From assembly GCF_039621855.1 (NCBI RefSeq), contig NZ_CP155071.1:3472001-3536000 (forward strand): a stretch of DNA of 64,000 bases, given 5' to 3'. Below are positions 47,428-55,522 of the stretch, in pieces. The stretch is from Erwinia sp. HDF1-3R. GTDB taxonomy: Bacteria; Pseudomonadota; Gammaproteobacteria; Enterobacterales; Enterobacteriaceae. Both the position numbers and the translations under genes were made by a program. The notes under the pieces were generated by a model. The model was not told the DNA's origin, did not search any database, and saw only the letters and a list, made by a program, of their open reading frames with translations. Numbering within the stretch: position 1 is the first letter of the stretch; every line of letters begins with the position of its first letter.

Positions 47428-48777
47428 CTACACTACCCAGTGTGGCAGTTTGATAGTCAGTTCCAGACCGCCATTTCTGCCGTTAACCGCACTAACCTCC
47501 CCCTGATGAGCCAGCACCACCTTGCGTACAATGGAAAGACCCAGCCCGTAACCCTTGCCGGAGAGGGGCGTATTAACCCGCACAAAAGGATCAAAAATGC
47601 TTGAGAGTTTGTCGGCATCGACACCTGGCCCCTGGTCGGTAACGTTCACCGACAGCCAGCCGTTTTCCTGCCGCAGGGTCACGCTAACCTGCTGCCCCTG
47701 AAGAGAAAAACGCAGCGCGTTGCGGATCACATTCTCCAGCGCTGAGCGGATCAGTTTGGCATCGCCCTTAACGGTGTAGTCAGCGTTCCTGTCAGCGAAG
47801 AGCAAAATGTCTACGCCGGGTATCTGCGCCTCATAGCGCGCATCGTTAGCCACCGCCTCTAAAAGCCCGTACAGATCAAAGTACTGCTCATCCGGCAGGC
47901 TTTCATGTTCGGCTCTGGAAAGCGTCAGTAGTTCGCCAATCATTTTGTCCAGACGCCGCGCTTCCTCATCAATCCTGTCCAGCGACTGCCCGACTGATTC
48001 CGGGGTCTGCCGGGCCAGTCCGGTAGCCAGCTGCAGCCGCGCCAGAGGTGAACGAAGCTCGTGGGAAACATCGTGCAGCAGCTCCTCACGCGCTCTGACC
48101 AGCACGGACAACCGTTCAACCATGGAATCGAAATCCTGCGCCACGGCCGATAGTTCATCGTGACGGCGGCGCATGGCCGGAAACAGGCGTACCGAAAGAT
48201 CGCCCTTGGATACCCGATCAAAACCTTTCCGCAGCTGACGCATGGGACGGGTCAGGTTCCAGGCCAAAAAAAGACTGAATAACAGGCCGCCAAAGCCCGC
48301 CATAAATAGCAGCGGCTCCGGAACGTTAAGGAAATGCCTGGGCGGGCCGCCCATATTGCTGTCATTTCGCAGCCCTTCCACGTCATAGCGCAGCTGATAC
48401 TGTCGGCCATCTGCCCCGCTTACCCACTCGATGACCTCTTTCGGAAACTCACCGTTCAGTACATGACGATTAAGATCGCTGCGCGGCTTCTCCTGAGGAG
48501 GTTTATCCATCATCTGGATCGAAAAGAACCGCCGATCGCTGGCTGGCCAGTCCGCCATCATATCGTTGAGCGCTTCTATACCACCACGCTGAAGCACGGA
48601 TACGGCAGAGGTCATTTGCAGGTTTACGATGCGCCTGGCGGTCAGGTTTTCTGGCGGCTCATGATGCTTGCCGTATAGTGAAAAACTCAGCCATAGCAGC
48701 TGGCTCATCAGCAGAAACGTCAGCCAGAACCCCAGCAGGATCTTCCAGAAAAGCAGCCCGCGAAATCCAGCCGTCAT
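47428..48777 (-). CDS. OmpR-type two-component sensor histidine kinase
   Basis: A 449-residue inner-membrane sensor. Transmembrane helix 1 (about 9-33), periplasmic part (about 34-153), helix 2 (about 154-175), HAMP (about 176-228), dimerisation domain with the phospho-acceptor His239 (LLHDVSHELRSPLARLQ) and ATPase domain with N box (NVIRNALRF), DQGPGVD and GKGYGLGLSIV. The H box is of the CpxA kind, but the periplasmic domain differs and the locus is not cpx. Its start overlaps the stop of the response regulator in an ATGA. The signal is unknown. Confidence 0.92.
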   Translation of the reverse strand: MTAGFRGLLFWKILLGFWLTFLLMSQLLWLSFSLYGKHHEPPENLTARRIVNLQMTSAVSVLQRGGIEALNDMMADWPASDRRFFSIQMMDKPPQEKPRSDLNRHVLNGEFPKEVIEWVSGADGRQYQLRYDVEGLRNDSNMGGPPRHFLNVPEPLLFMAGFGGLLFSLFLAWNLTRPMRQLRKGFDRVSKGDLSVRLFPAMRRRHDELSAVAQDFDSMVERLSVLVRAREELLHDVSHELRSPLARLQLATGLARQTPESVGQSLDRIDEEARRLDKMIGELLTLSRAEHESLPDEQYFDLYGLLEAVANDARYEAQIPGVDILLFADRNADYTVKGDAKLIRSALENVIRNALRFSLQGQQVSVTLRQENGWLSVNVTDQGPGVDADKLSSIFDPFVRVNTPLSGKGYGLGLSIVRKVVLAHQGEVSAVNGRNGGLELTIKLPHWVV

Positions 48778-49454
48778 CGTATGCGATAGCCTATGCTGCG
48801 GACGGTCTCGATGGTTACCGTATCCTGGGTCAGGGCCGCGAGCTTCTGGCGAATATTGCTGATATGCACATCCACGCTGCGATCGTAGGCTTCACGAGGA
48901 CGGCCAAGCCCTTTTTCGGACAGCTCATCCTTAGATACCACGCGATCCGGCGCGCGAATAAGCAAATCCAGCAGGTTAAATTCCGAAGCGGTCAGATCGA
49001 ACGGCTGTTTCTTCCACTCGCTGATACGCGTGGCGGGATTAAGGGTCAGGTCACTCCAAACCGCCATCTCTTTGCTCTCAACAATGACAGGCTGCTCGTC
49101 AACCCGGCGCAGCACGGCGCGCAGCCTGGCAACCAGTTCGCGCGGGTAGCAGGGTTTAGGCACATAGTCGTCTGCCCCCATCTCCAGCCCGATCACGCGA
49201 TCGATATTGTCGCCTTTCGCCGTCAGCATAATCACTGGCAGACGGCAGTTCTGTCGAACCTGACGCAGCACGTCGATACCGCTCATATCCGGCAGCATAA
49301 TGTCGAGGATCATCGCGCTGTATTCACCCGACATCGCCCCTTCAATTCCGGCCTTGCCGTTTAACACCAGTGATGCATCAAATCCTTCTGTAATCAGATA
49401 CTGACTGAGCATCGTGCCCAGTTCGAGATCGTCGTCAACCAGTAAAATTTTCAT
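48774..49454 (-). CDS. OmpR-type response regulator
   Basis: About 226 residues: receiver domain with DDD at 7-9, phospho-acceptor Asp51 (MILDIMLPDMSG), Thr (VIMLTAKG) and Lys (YVPKPC), then a winged-helix effector domain (DLTASEFNLLDLLIRAPDRVVSKDELSEKGLGRPREAYDRSVDVHISNIRQKL...SIGYRI). CpxR-like in style. First gene of the pair with the kinase. It is divergent from nothing; the next unit upstream is the end of the TPS locus, and the leader contains GTTAAC twice (49534-49539 and 49572-49577), which may be an autoregulatory site. Confidence 0.92.
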   Translation of the reverse strand: MKILLVDDDLELGTMLSQYLITEGFDASLVLNGKAGIEGAMSGEYSAMILDIMLPDMSGIDVLRQVRQNCRLPVIMLTAKGDNIDRVIGLEMGADDYVPKPCYPRELVARLRAVLRRVDEQPVIVESKEMAVWSDLTLNPATRISEWKKQPFDLTASEFNLLDLLIRAPDRVVSKDELSEKGLGRPREAYDRSVDVHISNIRQKLAALTQDTVTIETVRSIGYRIR

Positions 49455-49614
49455 GCGCACTCTCTTATAGATTCAGCCGCTATTTTCACCTGTTATCGGA
49501 ACAATAGCAGCTTGTTTTACCCAATCCTTACATGTTAACTCAAGGTATGAAAGAGGTGATGTTCTTTGTAAGTTAACAGACAGATTAGCTCACAATACAA
49601 CCCGCCCTCTAAGC

Positions 49615-49643
49615 AAAAAAACTGCCCACATAAATGCGGGCAG
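49615..49643 (-). terminator. terminator of the last mini-TpsA gene
   Basis: On the minus strand CTGCCCGC pairs with GTGGGCAG (plus coordinates 49636-49643 and 49622-49629), followed by seven T. It closes the TPS locus. Confidence 0.85.
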
Positions 49644-49709
49644 GAGGTAAAAAAAGAAATGATCACGTTAGAGGTAACCAGGCCTGTAAGGCCGGTCACG
49701 GGGACGCTG

Positions 49710-50822
49710 TTATTTCAACATGCTAATGCGGCCAGTCGATCCTATCTGTGCATAAAGCCCACCAACATCTGCTTTACCGCTATTTTTGTAGCTATCCGCA
49801 CGGATCAGGGTAGTGGAAGTAGAAGAAATCGTTCCCCCGGCAGCATTTTCTACAGACTTTGCCTCAAGTAAATTATCGTGTGCGCGCATTTTTCCACGAT
49901 TAATAATGCCTTCAGCAGATGCAATCATCATTGACGCATCTGATGACAACTTACCAGCCTTCTCGTTGGTGATTCGTCCGCTGGCATCAAGGGAAAGCGT
50001 GCCTTTGGCGGCAACTGCCCCTGCATTACGCACTCCAACACCTTTTTCCGAACCTACCATGCTGATGCGATCTGCATACATGCTACCCAGCGTAGAAACG
50101 TCCAGGGCATAAGAGGGACGAGCGGCACTGGTAGAGACGCTATTATAGATGGCATCATTACGCCCTTTCTTCCTTGCTACGTTCATTTCCCCGGTCAGGA
50201 TTGCAAGATCCTTTGCCTGAATCTCGCCATTCACTTTCACTGCACGAGCGATGATATCGGTGTAATCTGTCTTACCAGACTTCAGGCCGCCTTTATCAAT
50301 AATGACGTTCCCCTCTGTAATCTGGAAATAGATATCACTACTACCAAAAATACTGGTATTAAAGGCATCAGGAATGGTTTTACCGGCCACCAGAGAAAGG
50401 CGGTTGGTATTGATTGAACCACAGCCGTTACAATTAATGCCTGCCGGATTAGCGATAATCAAATCAGCCTGTTTACCCGCAACTTCCATCAGACCATTAA
50501 GCTGGCTGGGTGCACCTGACTTAGCGCTCACTTCAGCAATGATTACGCTTGCCGGGCCGTTAGTGAAAATATTATTTAGCAGGTTGTTATTGGTAGATAT
50601 TTTACCCGCAAGCTGGCTGTTGGTATCTGACATGCTGTTGTTGAAAACGACGCCTTCTTTACCAACATTAAACTCAGAGTAAACATTATGTGATATGCCT
50701 TTAACTGGGGCATTAATATCAATAACGGGCACCGCCCCTACTGAAAATGCGGTACAACCTAAGCTCAGCGCAATAAGTAACGACGCTTTTTTTAGCTTCA
50801 TTGAATTATTCATATATTTCAT
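49710..50822 (-). CDS. mini-TpsA exoprotein 1 (TPS domain only)
   Basis: About 370 residues, a filamentous-haemagglutinin-type N-terminal domain. Signal peptide (hydrophobic LIALSLGCTAFSVGA), then the TPS secretion domain: VIDINAPVKGISHNVYSEFN, QLNGLMEVAGKQADLIIANPAGINCNGCGSINTNRLSLVAG, and beta-helix repeats (VRNAGAVAAKGTLSLDASG). It ends after about 340 mature residues; classic TpsA proteins run to thousands. The ATG at 50822 has AAGGAT 8 nt upstream; in-frame ATGs at 50813 and 50801 also exist. Same strand as two paralogues and a TpsB pore, through which it should cross the outer membrane. Function unknown. Confidence 0.85.
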   Translation of the reverse strand: MKYMNNSMKLKKASLLIALSLGCTAFSVGAVPVIDINAPVKGISHNVYSEFNVGKEGVVFNNSMSDTNSQLAGKISTNNNLLNNIFTNGPASVIIAEVSAKSGAPSQLNGLMEVAGKQADLIIANPAGINCNGCGSINTNRLSLVAGKTIPDAFNTSIFGSSDIYFQITEGNVIIDKGGLKSGKTDYTDIIARAVKVNGEIQAKDLAILTGEMNVARKKGRNDAIYNSVSTSAARPSYALDVSTLGSMYADRISMVGSEKGVGVRNAGAVAAKGTLSLDASGRITNEKAGKLSSDASMMIASAEGIINRGKMRAHDNLLEAKSVENAAGGTISSTSTTLIRADSYKNSGKADVGGLYAQIGSTGRISMLK

Positions 50823-50854
50823 AAGATAAAATCCTTTTAAGATTATAGCGTAAT

Positions 50855-50880
50855 AGTGCACTCAAAAATTTGAGTGCACT
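50855..50880. promoter_or_regulatory. perfect 12-bp inverted repeat before mini-TpsA 1
   Basis: AGTGCACTCAAA (50855-50866) and TTTGAGTGCACT (50869-50880) are separated by two bases. On the minus strand it stands just upstream of a TATAAT box (50842-50847), 20 bp before the gene, so it may be an operator. On the plus strand it is followed by TTTTTT and could act as a terminator. Confidence 0.6.
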
Positions 50881-50975
50881 TTTTTAATTACGCAGACTTT
50901 AGTAAGGCGAGCATTTATTTAGATGGTAAATTAATGACTCACATTATATACCTACAGACCAACACAACGTGTTTT

Positions 50976-52034
50976 CTATTTAATAAATTTTATGCCAGAT
51001 GGGGAAAAATGTATGGCGTTTTCTCCAGCAAAAACAACACCTTTATTGCTAAAGGTTTTTGAGGTAACCAAAACATTTTTATCCGCTGAGATGATCCCAT
51101 TTTTCATGTTTTTCACAGATTTCGCCTCTAAATTCTGGTTAGTGGCGCTCATCTCACCCTGATTGATTATTGTATCTCGCACAGAGACAGACAGGAGATC
51201 CCCTGAATTCATTTTCGCTGACTGATTATTAGTAAAGTTCCCTTTAGCATTCAGTGACAGCAGGTCATTAGCGTTTATTATCCCCGAATTGCGAACGCCA
51301 ACGCCGGCTTCATTTCCTTCCAGAATAATACGATCGGCATACATACCGCCTAACGCGGTGACATCCAGTGCATACCCAGGCTTCCCAAAATAGCTACTGG
51401 AATTTTTAAACACAAAGTCTTTTTCACCCCGATGACGAGAAACTTCGATCTTTCCCGTAAGAAGAGAAAGATTTTTAGCCTGAATTTGACCGTTGACTTT
51501 TACTGCCCTGGCAATGATATCGGTAAAGTCAGTCTGGCCCGAATGCATGCCATCCTTATCGATCGTAACCTCTCCTTTATCAATATTAAAGTAAGTGGCC
51601 CCCGAATCAGATCGATTAATTACAACGTTACCGGCAACAAGAGAAAACCGACTGGTGTTAATTGAACCACATCCATTACAATTAATACCTGCTGGGTTAG
51701 CGATAATCAGCTCGGCCGGGTTACCTGCAACTTCCATCATGCCGTTCAGCTGACTCGCTTTGGAAGACTTTGATTGTACTTCAGCGATAATGATACTGGC
51801 AGCTTTATCCAGATTGCTATTGCCGTTAATTTTTCCTGCAAGCTGGGTATTTACCGCCTCCAGGCTGTTATTGAATATCACACCCTCTTTTCCAACATTA
51901 AATTCCGAATAAACGTTATGTGATATTCCGTTTTGAACAGGATTGTTTATATTATTAACGGGTACTGCATTAGCATAAAACATGGTATTACTTAACACTG
52001 CCACCACAGATACTAACAATTTATTTAATTTCAT
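50976..52034 (-). CDS. mini-TpsA exoprotein 2 (TPS domain only)
   Basis: A 352-residue paralogue of the protein at 49710-50822. Signal peptide MKLNKLLVSVVAVLSNTMFYANA, then the TPS domain (INNPVQNGISHNVYSEFN, SQLNGMMEVAGNPAELIIANPAGINCNGCGSINTSRFSLVAG) and short beta-helix repeats (VRNSGIINANDLLSLNAKG). The C-terminus IHFSPSGIKFIK matches that of the third paralogue. AAGGAT precedes the ATG. It lies between mini-TpsA 1 and tpsB, with 375 bp to tpsB and about 150 bp to gene 1, and is probably transcribed on its own. Confidence 0.85.
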   Translation of the reverse strand: MKLNKLLVSVVAVLSNTMFYANAVPVNNINNPVQNGISHNVYSEFNVGKEGVIFNNSLEAVNTQLAGKINGNSNLDKAASIIIAEVQSKSSKASQLNGMMEVAGNPAELIIANPAGINCNGCGSINTSRFSLVAGNVVINRSDSGATYFNIDKGEVTIDKDGMHSGQTDFTDIIARAVKVNGQIQAKNLSLLTGKIEVSRHRGEKDFVFKNSSSYFGKPGYALDVTALGGMYADRIILEGNEAGVGVRNSGIINANDLLSLNAKGNFTNNQSAKMNSGDLLSVSVRDTIINQGEMSATNQNLEAKSVKNMKNGIISADKNVLVTSKTFSNKGVVFAGENAIHFSPSGIKFIK

Positions 52035-52091
52035 ATGAAATATCCTTTTTCGTTAAAATAATTACCTGCATCGCAAGCTAACTATTCAAAA

Positions 52092-52259
52092 TCACTCTAT
52101 ATCTTCAGGAGCCCCATGCTCCTCCATATCACTGCGAATCATCCCGTTCCAGGTTATTGCGTACTGTGAACGTGCCAGGCACAATGCAGATACGGCGTGA
52201 CTCCATTCCTGTCGCCCCGACTCACGCATCACTGCGATCAACGTCCTGCTTAGATACAT
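52092..52259 (-). CDS. small ORF in the TPS locus, uncertain
   Basis: A 55-codon frame (MYLSRTLIAVMRESGRQEW...) with TAGGAG just before the ATG, though the spacing of about 2 nt is short. An upstream GTG at 52290-52292 would add 11 residues. No family recognised, no signal peptide or membrane helix. It lies in the 375-bp gap between tpsB and mini-TpsA 2. It may be a real small gene, a fragment or chance. Confidence 0.3.
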   Translation of the reverse strand: MYLSRTLIAVMRESGRQEWSHAVSALCLARSQYAITWNGMIRSDMEEHGAPEDIE

Positions 52260-52358
52260 GGCTCCTATTTTTGCACTATCCGGAACAGGCACTAATTCCC
52301 AGCGAGAAGATTATGCAGCATAGAGATAAAATTAAAATAGCAATAATTAGAATGACAG

Positions 52359-52387
52359 AAAAAAAGAATCATCTTAAAGATGCATTC
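52359..52387 (-). terminator. tpsB terminator
   Basis: On the minus strand GAATGCATCTTTAAGATG pairs with itself (CATCT/AGATG extended by GAAT/ATTC with one bulged G) and is followed by seven T. It lies about 25 bp after the tpsB stop codon. Confidence 0.8.
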
Positions 52388-52409
52388 CCGTAATGATCAT
52401 AATAAATTA

Positions 52410-54077
52410 CTAATATTGCCAGTTAATGGAAAAGCCAAGGTTCACAGAGTCTGTTTGAAACTGATCGGGTTTATACAGTGGCGCTCCCACAAAGAGGTTA
52501 TATCCCGTATTCCATTTCCAGCCGTTAATGCCAACCACGCCGCCCATCAGCTGCCTGCCAGACAGTAATTCGCTGCCTCTGCCCATAACCCGCCCATAAT
52601 CTACGCCGAGGTAGAGTTGAAAACCGTAAGCGGGGTAATTGAAATTGAGCGTGTTTCCCCATAAATAACCCTGGCTTGCATTAAGATTGAATTCACCATC
52701 AAATCCCCTGACGGCCCAGCGATTCCCTAAGACAAATTTTTCCTGAGGGGTTAGCCTGTCAGGTGAAATCTGCAAAAGGTAATTGGTTTGATAGCTCATA
52801 TTCTGCTGAGCGAAGGTAAAAGGAACGATCAGACCCGTCGATAGCGTCGCTATCCTCGCCTGCGGACTGTAACCGCTGGAACGTCTTGCTGCTTCTGGTT
52901 GCGCATTAAACCAGTCCAGATTACGTTGGAGAGAGACCGCTCCATCCAGATCGCCCCATTCCAGATAGCGCTGATGTTTAAGAGTGGTTTTTAATGCTGT
53001 GCTATTGCGCTGCTGTAGGGATAACTCCGTAGTTTCAATGTAATTTCTCGATCTTTTTTTCTGCAACTCGACGCCAAGGGTCGTTTTTGAATTCCCGCTA
53101 CGGGCAATAATTCGCTTCGCGCCCACGCTTAAGCTATTACTCTGGCCATGAAAGCGAAAGGTGGCATAATTACCGGAGATTCTCTGCTCAAACCTTGATT
53201 TGGCGCCAAAGATATCGAACGTCCAGTAGCCAAAGGGAACTGAGTAGTAAAAATATTGGTTACTTGACCCTCTGGCATCCCTCTTGAAGAGGTTCCCTCC
53301 GGCTGAAACCATCAGGTTATCGTTAATCCCGCCAGGATTATCAAGATAGAGCGTTCCGCCTGCCTGATAACGTCCCGTATACCGGCTTCCGGAATCATCT
53401 AGCCACAGTCCCATCCGCCATAGCCGTGATCCAGCGTGTGTAACGTTGATCTCACTTCCCCCTTCACTTTCCCCTGGGCTAAGTCGGATGCGGGCCTGCG
53501 CCCCATAAACACGCTGCATATTCTCCAGACCCTGTTCAAGATCGCGGAGATTAAGGAGACTACCTTTCTTCATTGGGAAGGTCGTGAAGAGGTTGATAAG
53601 GCGATTGTCTGCCTGCGTCAGCTGGATGTTATCAACCACGCCGGGAATAAGAGTAAAACGCAACGTGCCATTTTTTACATCCTGCTCGGGAATTTCAACG
53701 CGCGTGGTAATATATCCATAACTGATTAATCTGTTTTGTAATGCTGTGGAAATAGCCGTTGCCCCCTTGATGCCAAGGCAGCGTCCTGCTCCCTGGTTGG
53801 CAAACTGCTTTAGGTAAAGTCGATAGGGGAACTTATCAACATTCTCTACTGTTATTTTCTTTATCACTATGCACGGCGATTCCTCCGGGAAATCGATGAT
53901 TTTAGGGTCTTTAATCTTATCGTCGCTGCGGACATTTTTCCCGGCCTGAGCGCTGCTCTCTTCTCTAACTTTATCCTGTACACTCTGATTAATTTCACGC
54001 TGTTCAAGCGTAGAGGAAAAAGCAGACGATAATGCAGTCATGGTTAACGTTAGTGCAACAAATTGAGCGGCATTCAA
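52410..54077 (-). CDS. TpsB outer-membrane transporter (ShlB/FhaC/HecB family)
   Basis: A 555-residue member of the two-partner secretion pore family. Signal peptide (about 1-22), a spacer, two POTRA domains (about 68-215: CIVIKKITVENVDKFP and VDNIQLTQADNRL), then a 16-strand beta barrel with the conserved loop-6 motif VRGFDG (about 460) and a C-terminal aromatic (FSINWQY). It recognises TPS domains and moves them through the outer membrane. It is the only pore gene for three neighbouring mini-TpsA genes. Follows mini-TpsA 3 by 60 bp, with a hairpin between, and is ended by a terminator. Confidence 0.93.
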   Translation of the reverse strand: MNAAQFVALTLTMTALSSAFSSTLEQREINQSVQDKVREESSAQAGKNVRSDDKIKDPKIIDFPEESPCIVIKKITVENVDKFPYRLYLKQFANQGAGRCLGIKGATAISTALQNRLISYGYITTRVEIPEQDVKNGTLRFTLIPGVVDNIQLTQADNRLINLFTTFPMKKGSLLNLRDLEQGLENMQRVYGAQARIRLSPGESEGGSEINVTHAGSRLWRMGLWLDDSGSRYTGRYQAGGTLYLDNPGGINDNLMVSAGGNLFKRDARGSSNQYFYYSVPFGYWTFDIFGAKSRFEQRISGNYATFRFHGQSNSLSVGAKRIIARSGNSKTTLGVELQKKRSRNYIETTELSLQQRNSTALKTTLKHQRYLEWGDLDGAVSLQRNLDWFNAQPEAARRSSGYSPQARIATLSTGLIVPFTFAQQNMSYQTNYLLQISPDRLTPQEKFVLGNRWAVRGFDGEFNLNASQGYLWGNTLNFNYPAYGFQLYLGVDYGRVMGRGSELLSGRQLMGGVVGINGWKWNTGYNLFVGAPLYKPDQFQTDSVNLGFSINWQY

Positions 54078-54101
54078 GGCTAAATTCCTTTTTGATTGAA
54101 A

Positions 54102-54125
54102 CCCCTGAACCTTCCTGTTCAGGGG
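54102..54125 (-). other. intercistronic hairpin between mini-TpsA 3 and tpsB
   Basis: CCCCTGAAC (54102-54110) and GTTCAGGGG (54117-54125) form a perfect 9-bp stem with a 6-nt loop. On the coding strand only three T follow, so partial termination or RNA processing is plausible, giving less tpsB than tpsA. Confidence 0.7.
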
Positions 54126-54137
54126 TGATGACTATTT

Positions 54138-55235
54138 TCAGTCGATGAAGTTAATTCCGTCGGGGCTGAAGTGTGCAGCAAGCCCGTTTGCAGCGATTTT
54201 ACCGTTGTTTTCGAAATCATCCGAAGTCACAAATACGTGATTTTCAGAGGTAATGTTACCACTATTGGCGTTAATAACACTTTTGCCTGCCAGCCTGGCG
54301 AAAGAAACGCCACTAATGCTCCCCTGGTTAATGAGGGTATTGTCGTTCATGGTGATTCCGACAAAATCTCCGCTAATTTTTGCTGATTTTTCATTAACAA
54401 AGCTACCATTGGCAGTGAGCATAAGATCGCCTTTCGACACCAGCGTTCCGGCATTTCGAACGCCAACGCCCTTATCCGTACCGACCAGGCTGATACGATC
54501 GGCGTACATGCTGCCTAATGATGATACATCCAGCGCCAGCTCAGGGCGTTCGCCATCAGAAACTGCACCGTAGTCAAAAAAGTAATCGGCCTGGCCCGGT
54601 GCGCGGGCAACGGTAACTTCACCGGTATGCAGATCCAGATTCTTTGCCTGTAATTCGCCATTTACCTTGATCGCGCTGGCGATAATATCAGTAAAATCAG
54701 TCTGGCCTGACTTCATCCCCTCATTACCAATTGTCACCTGACCTTTGCCAATGGTGAAGAAGATGGAGCCTGATGACGCGCTGCTGAGGTTATCAACCAG
54801 CGTTGAACCTGCAGCCAGAGTCAGACGGCTGGTATTGATCGAGCCACAACCATTGCAATCAATACCCGCTGGATTAGCAATAATCAGCTCAGCTTTATTT
54901 CCGGCAACTTCCATCATGCCGTTCAGCTGGCTTGCTTTCCCAGATTGAGAACGCACTTCTGCCAGAATCACCCGGGCTGACTCATTGGAGAAATTACTAT
55001 TTCCCGCAATCTTACCGGCCAGCTGCGTATCACTCGAATTTTTACTGTTGTTGAATATAACGCCTTCATGGCCGACGTTGAATTCAGAATAAATATTATG
55101 TGAGACCCCTGCGGTAGGTGATTTAATATCAATAACAGGAGCCGCATTAGCTGTAAATACGCCACTACTTAACGCCGCTGACACCAACAGAAAAACCGTT
55201 GTCGCGCCGATTTTTTTAGTTTTTAAATTTTTCAT
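54138..55235 (-). CDS. mini-TpsA exoprotein 3 (TPS domain only)
   Basis: About 365 residues, the paralogue cotranscribed with tpsB. Signal peptide with VFLLVSAALSSGVFTANA, then the TPS domain (VIDIKSPTAGVSHNIYSEFN, SQLNGMMEVAGNKAELIIANPAGIDCNGCGSINTSRLTLAAG) and beta-helix repeats (VRNAGTLVSKGDLMLTANG). It ends AHFSPDGINFID, like mini-TpsA 2. The ATG at 55235 has AAAGGA 7 nt upstream; the frame to 55265 is leader. With tpsB just downstream this is a complete TpsA-TpsB pair in gene order, but the TpsA is about a tenth of the usual size. Confidence 0.87.
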   Translation of the reverse strand: MKNLKTKKIGATTVFLLVSAALSSGVFTANAAPVIDIKSPTAGVSHNIYSEFNVGHEGVIFNNSKNSSDTQLAGKIAGNSNFSNESARVILAEVRSQSGKASQLNGMMEVAGNKAELIIANPAGIDCNGCGSINTSRLTLAAGSTLVDNLSSASSGSIFFTIGKGQVTIGNEGMKSGQTDFTDIIASAIKVNGELQAKNLDLHTGEVTVARAPGQADYFFDYGAVSDGERPELALDVSSLGSMYADRISLVGTDKGVGVRNAGTLVSKGDLMLTANGSFVNEKSAKISGDFVGITMNDNTLINQGSISGVSFARLAGKSVINANSGNITSENHVFVTSDDFENNGKIAANGLAAHFSPDGINFID

Positions 55236-55522
55236 AATAGTCCTTTCATATAATAGATAATCCATAGTAAAAATTCATGCATCAAATAAACACCCAATAC
55301 AATTTTTATATATTACAGGCAATGCGCTACAAGATGCATGAGTTTATAATACTCACACAATCCACATTAAAAGAAAAGAGAATTTATATAAAATAGAAAT
55401 CATCTAATTAAATCCAGATGAAACCGAATGAGTTCTGATGCAGTATCTTTATTTGAAACATAAATAAAAAATTTAATCGAACAATTACTATGCTTCTTAT
55501 TTATTACATAATCTTATATGCT
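55236..55522. other. AT-rich region upstream of the TPS locus
   Basis: About 285 bp, strongly AT-rich, between cysM and mini-TpsA 3. It should hold the promoter for the mini-TpsA 3/tpsB unit. Such AT-rich segments often bind H-NS. I cannot fix a promoter. Confidence 0.45.

Noticed and set aside
47428-49454. cpxA/cpxR
   Set aside because: The kinase H box and receiver resemble Cpx, but the sensor domain and location differ from the cpx locus and there is no cpxP. Left unnamed.
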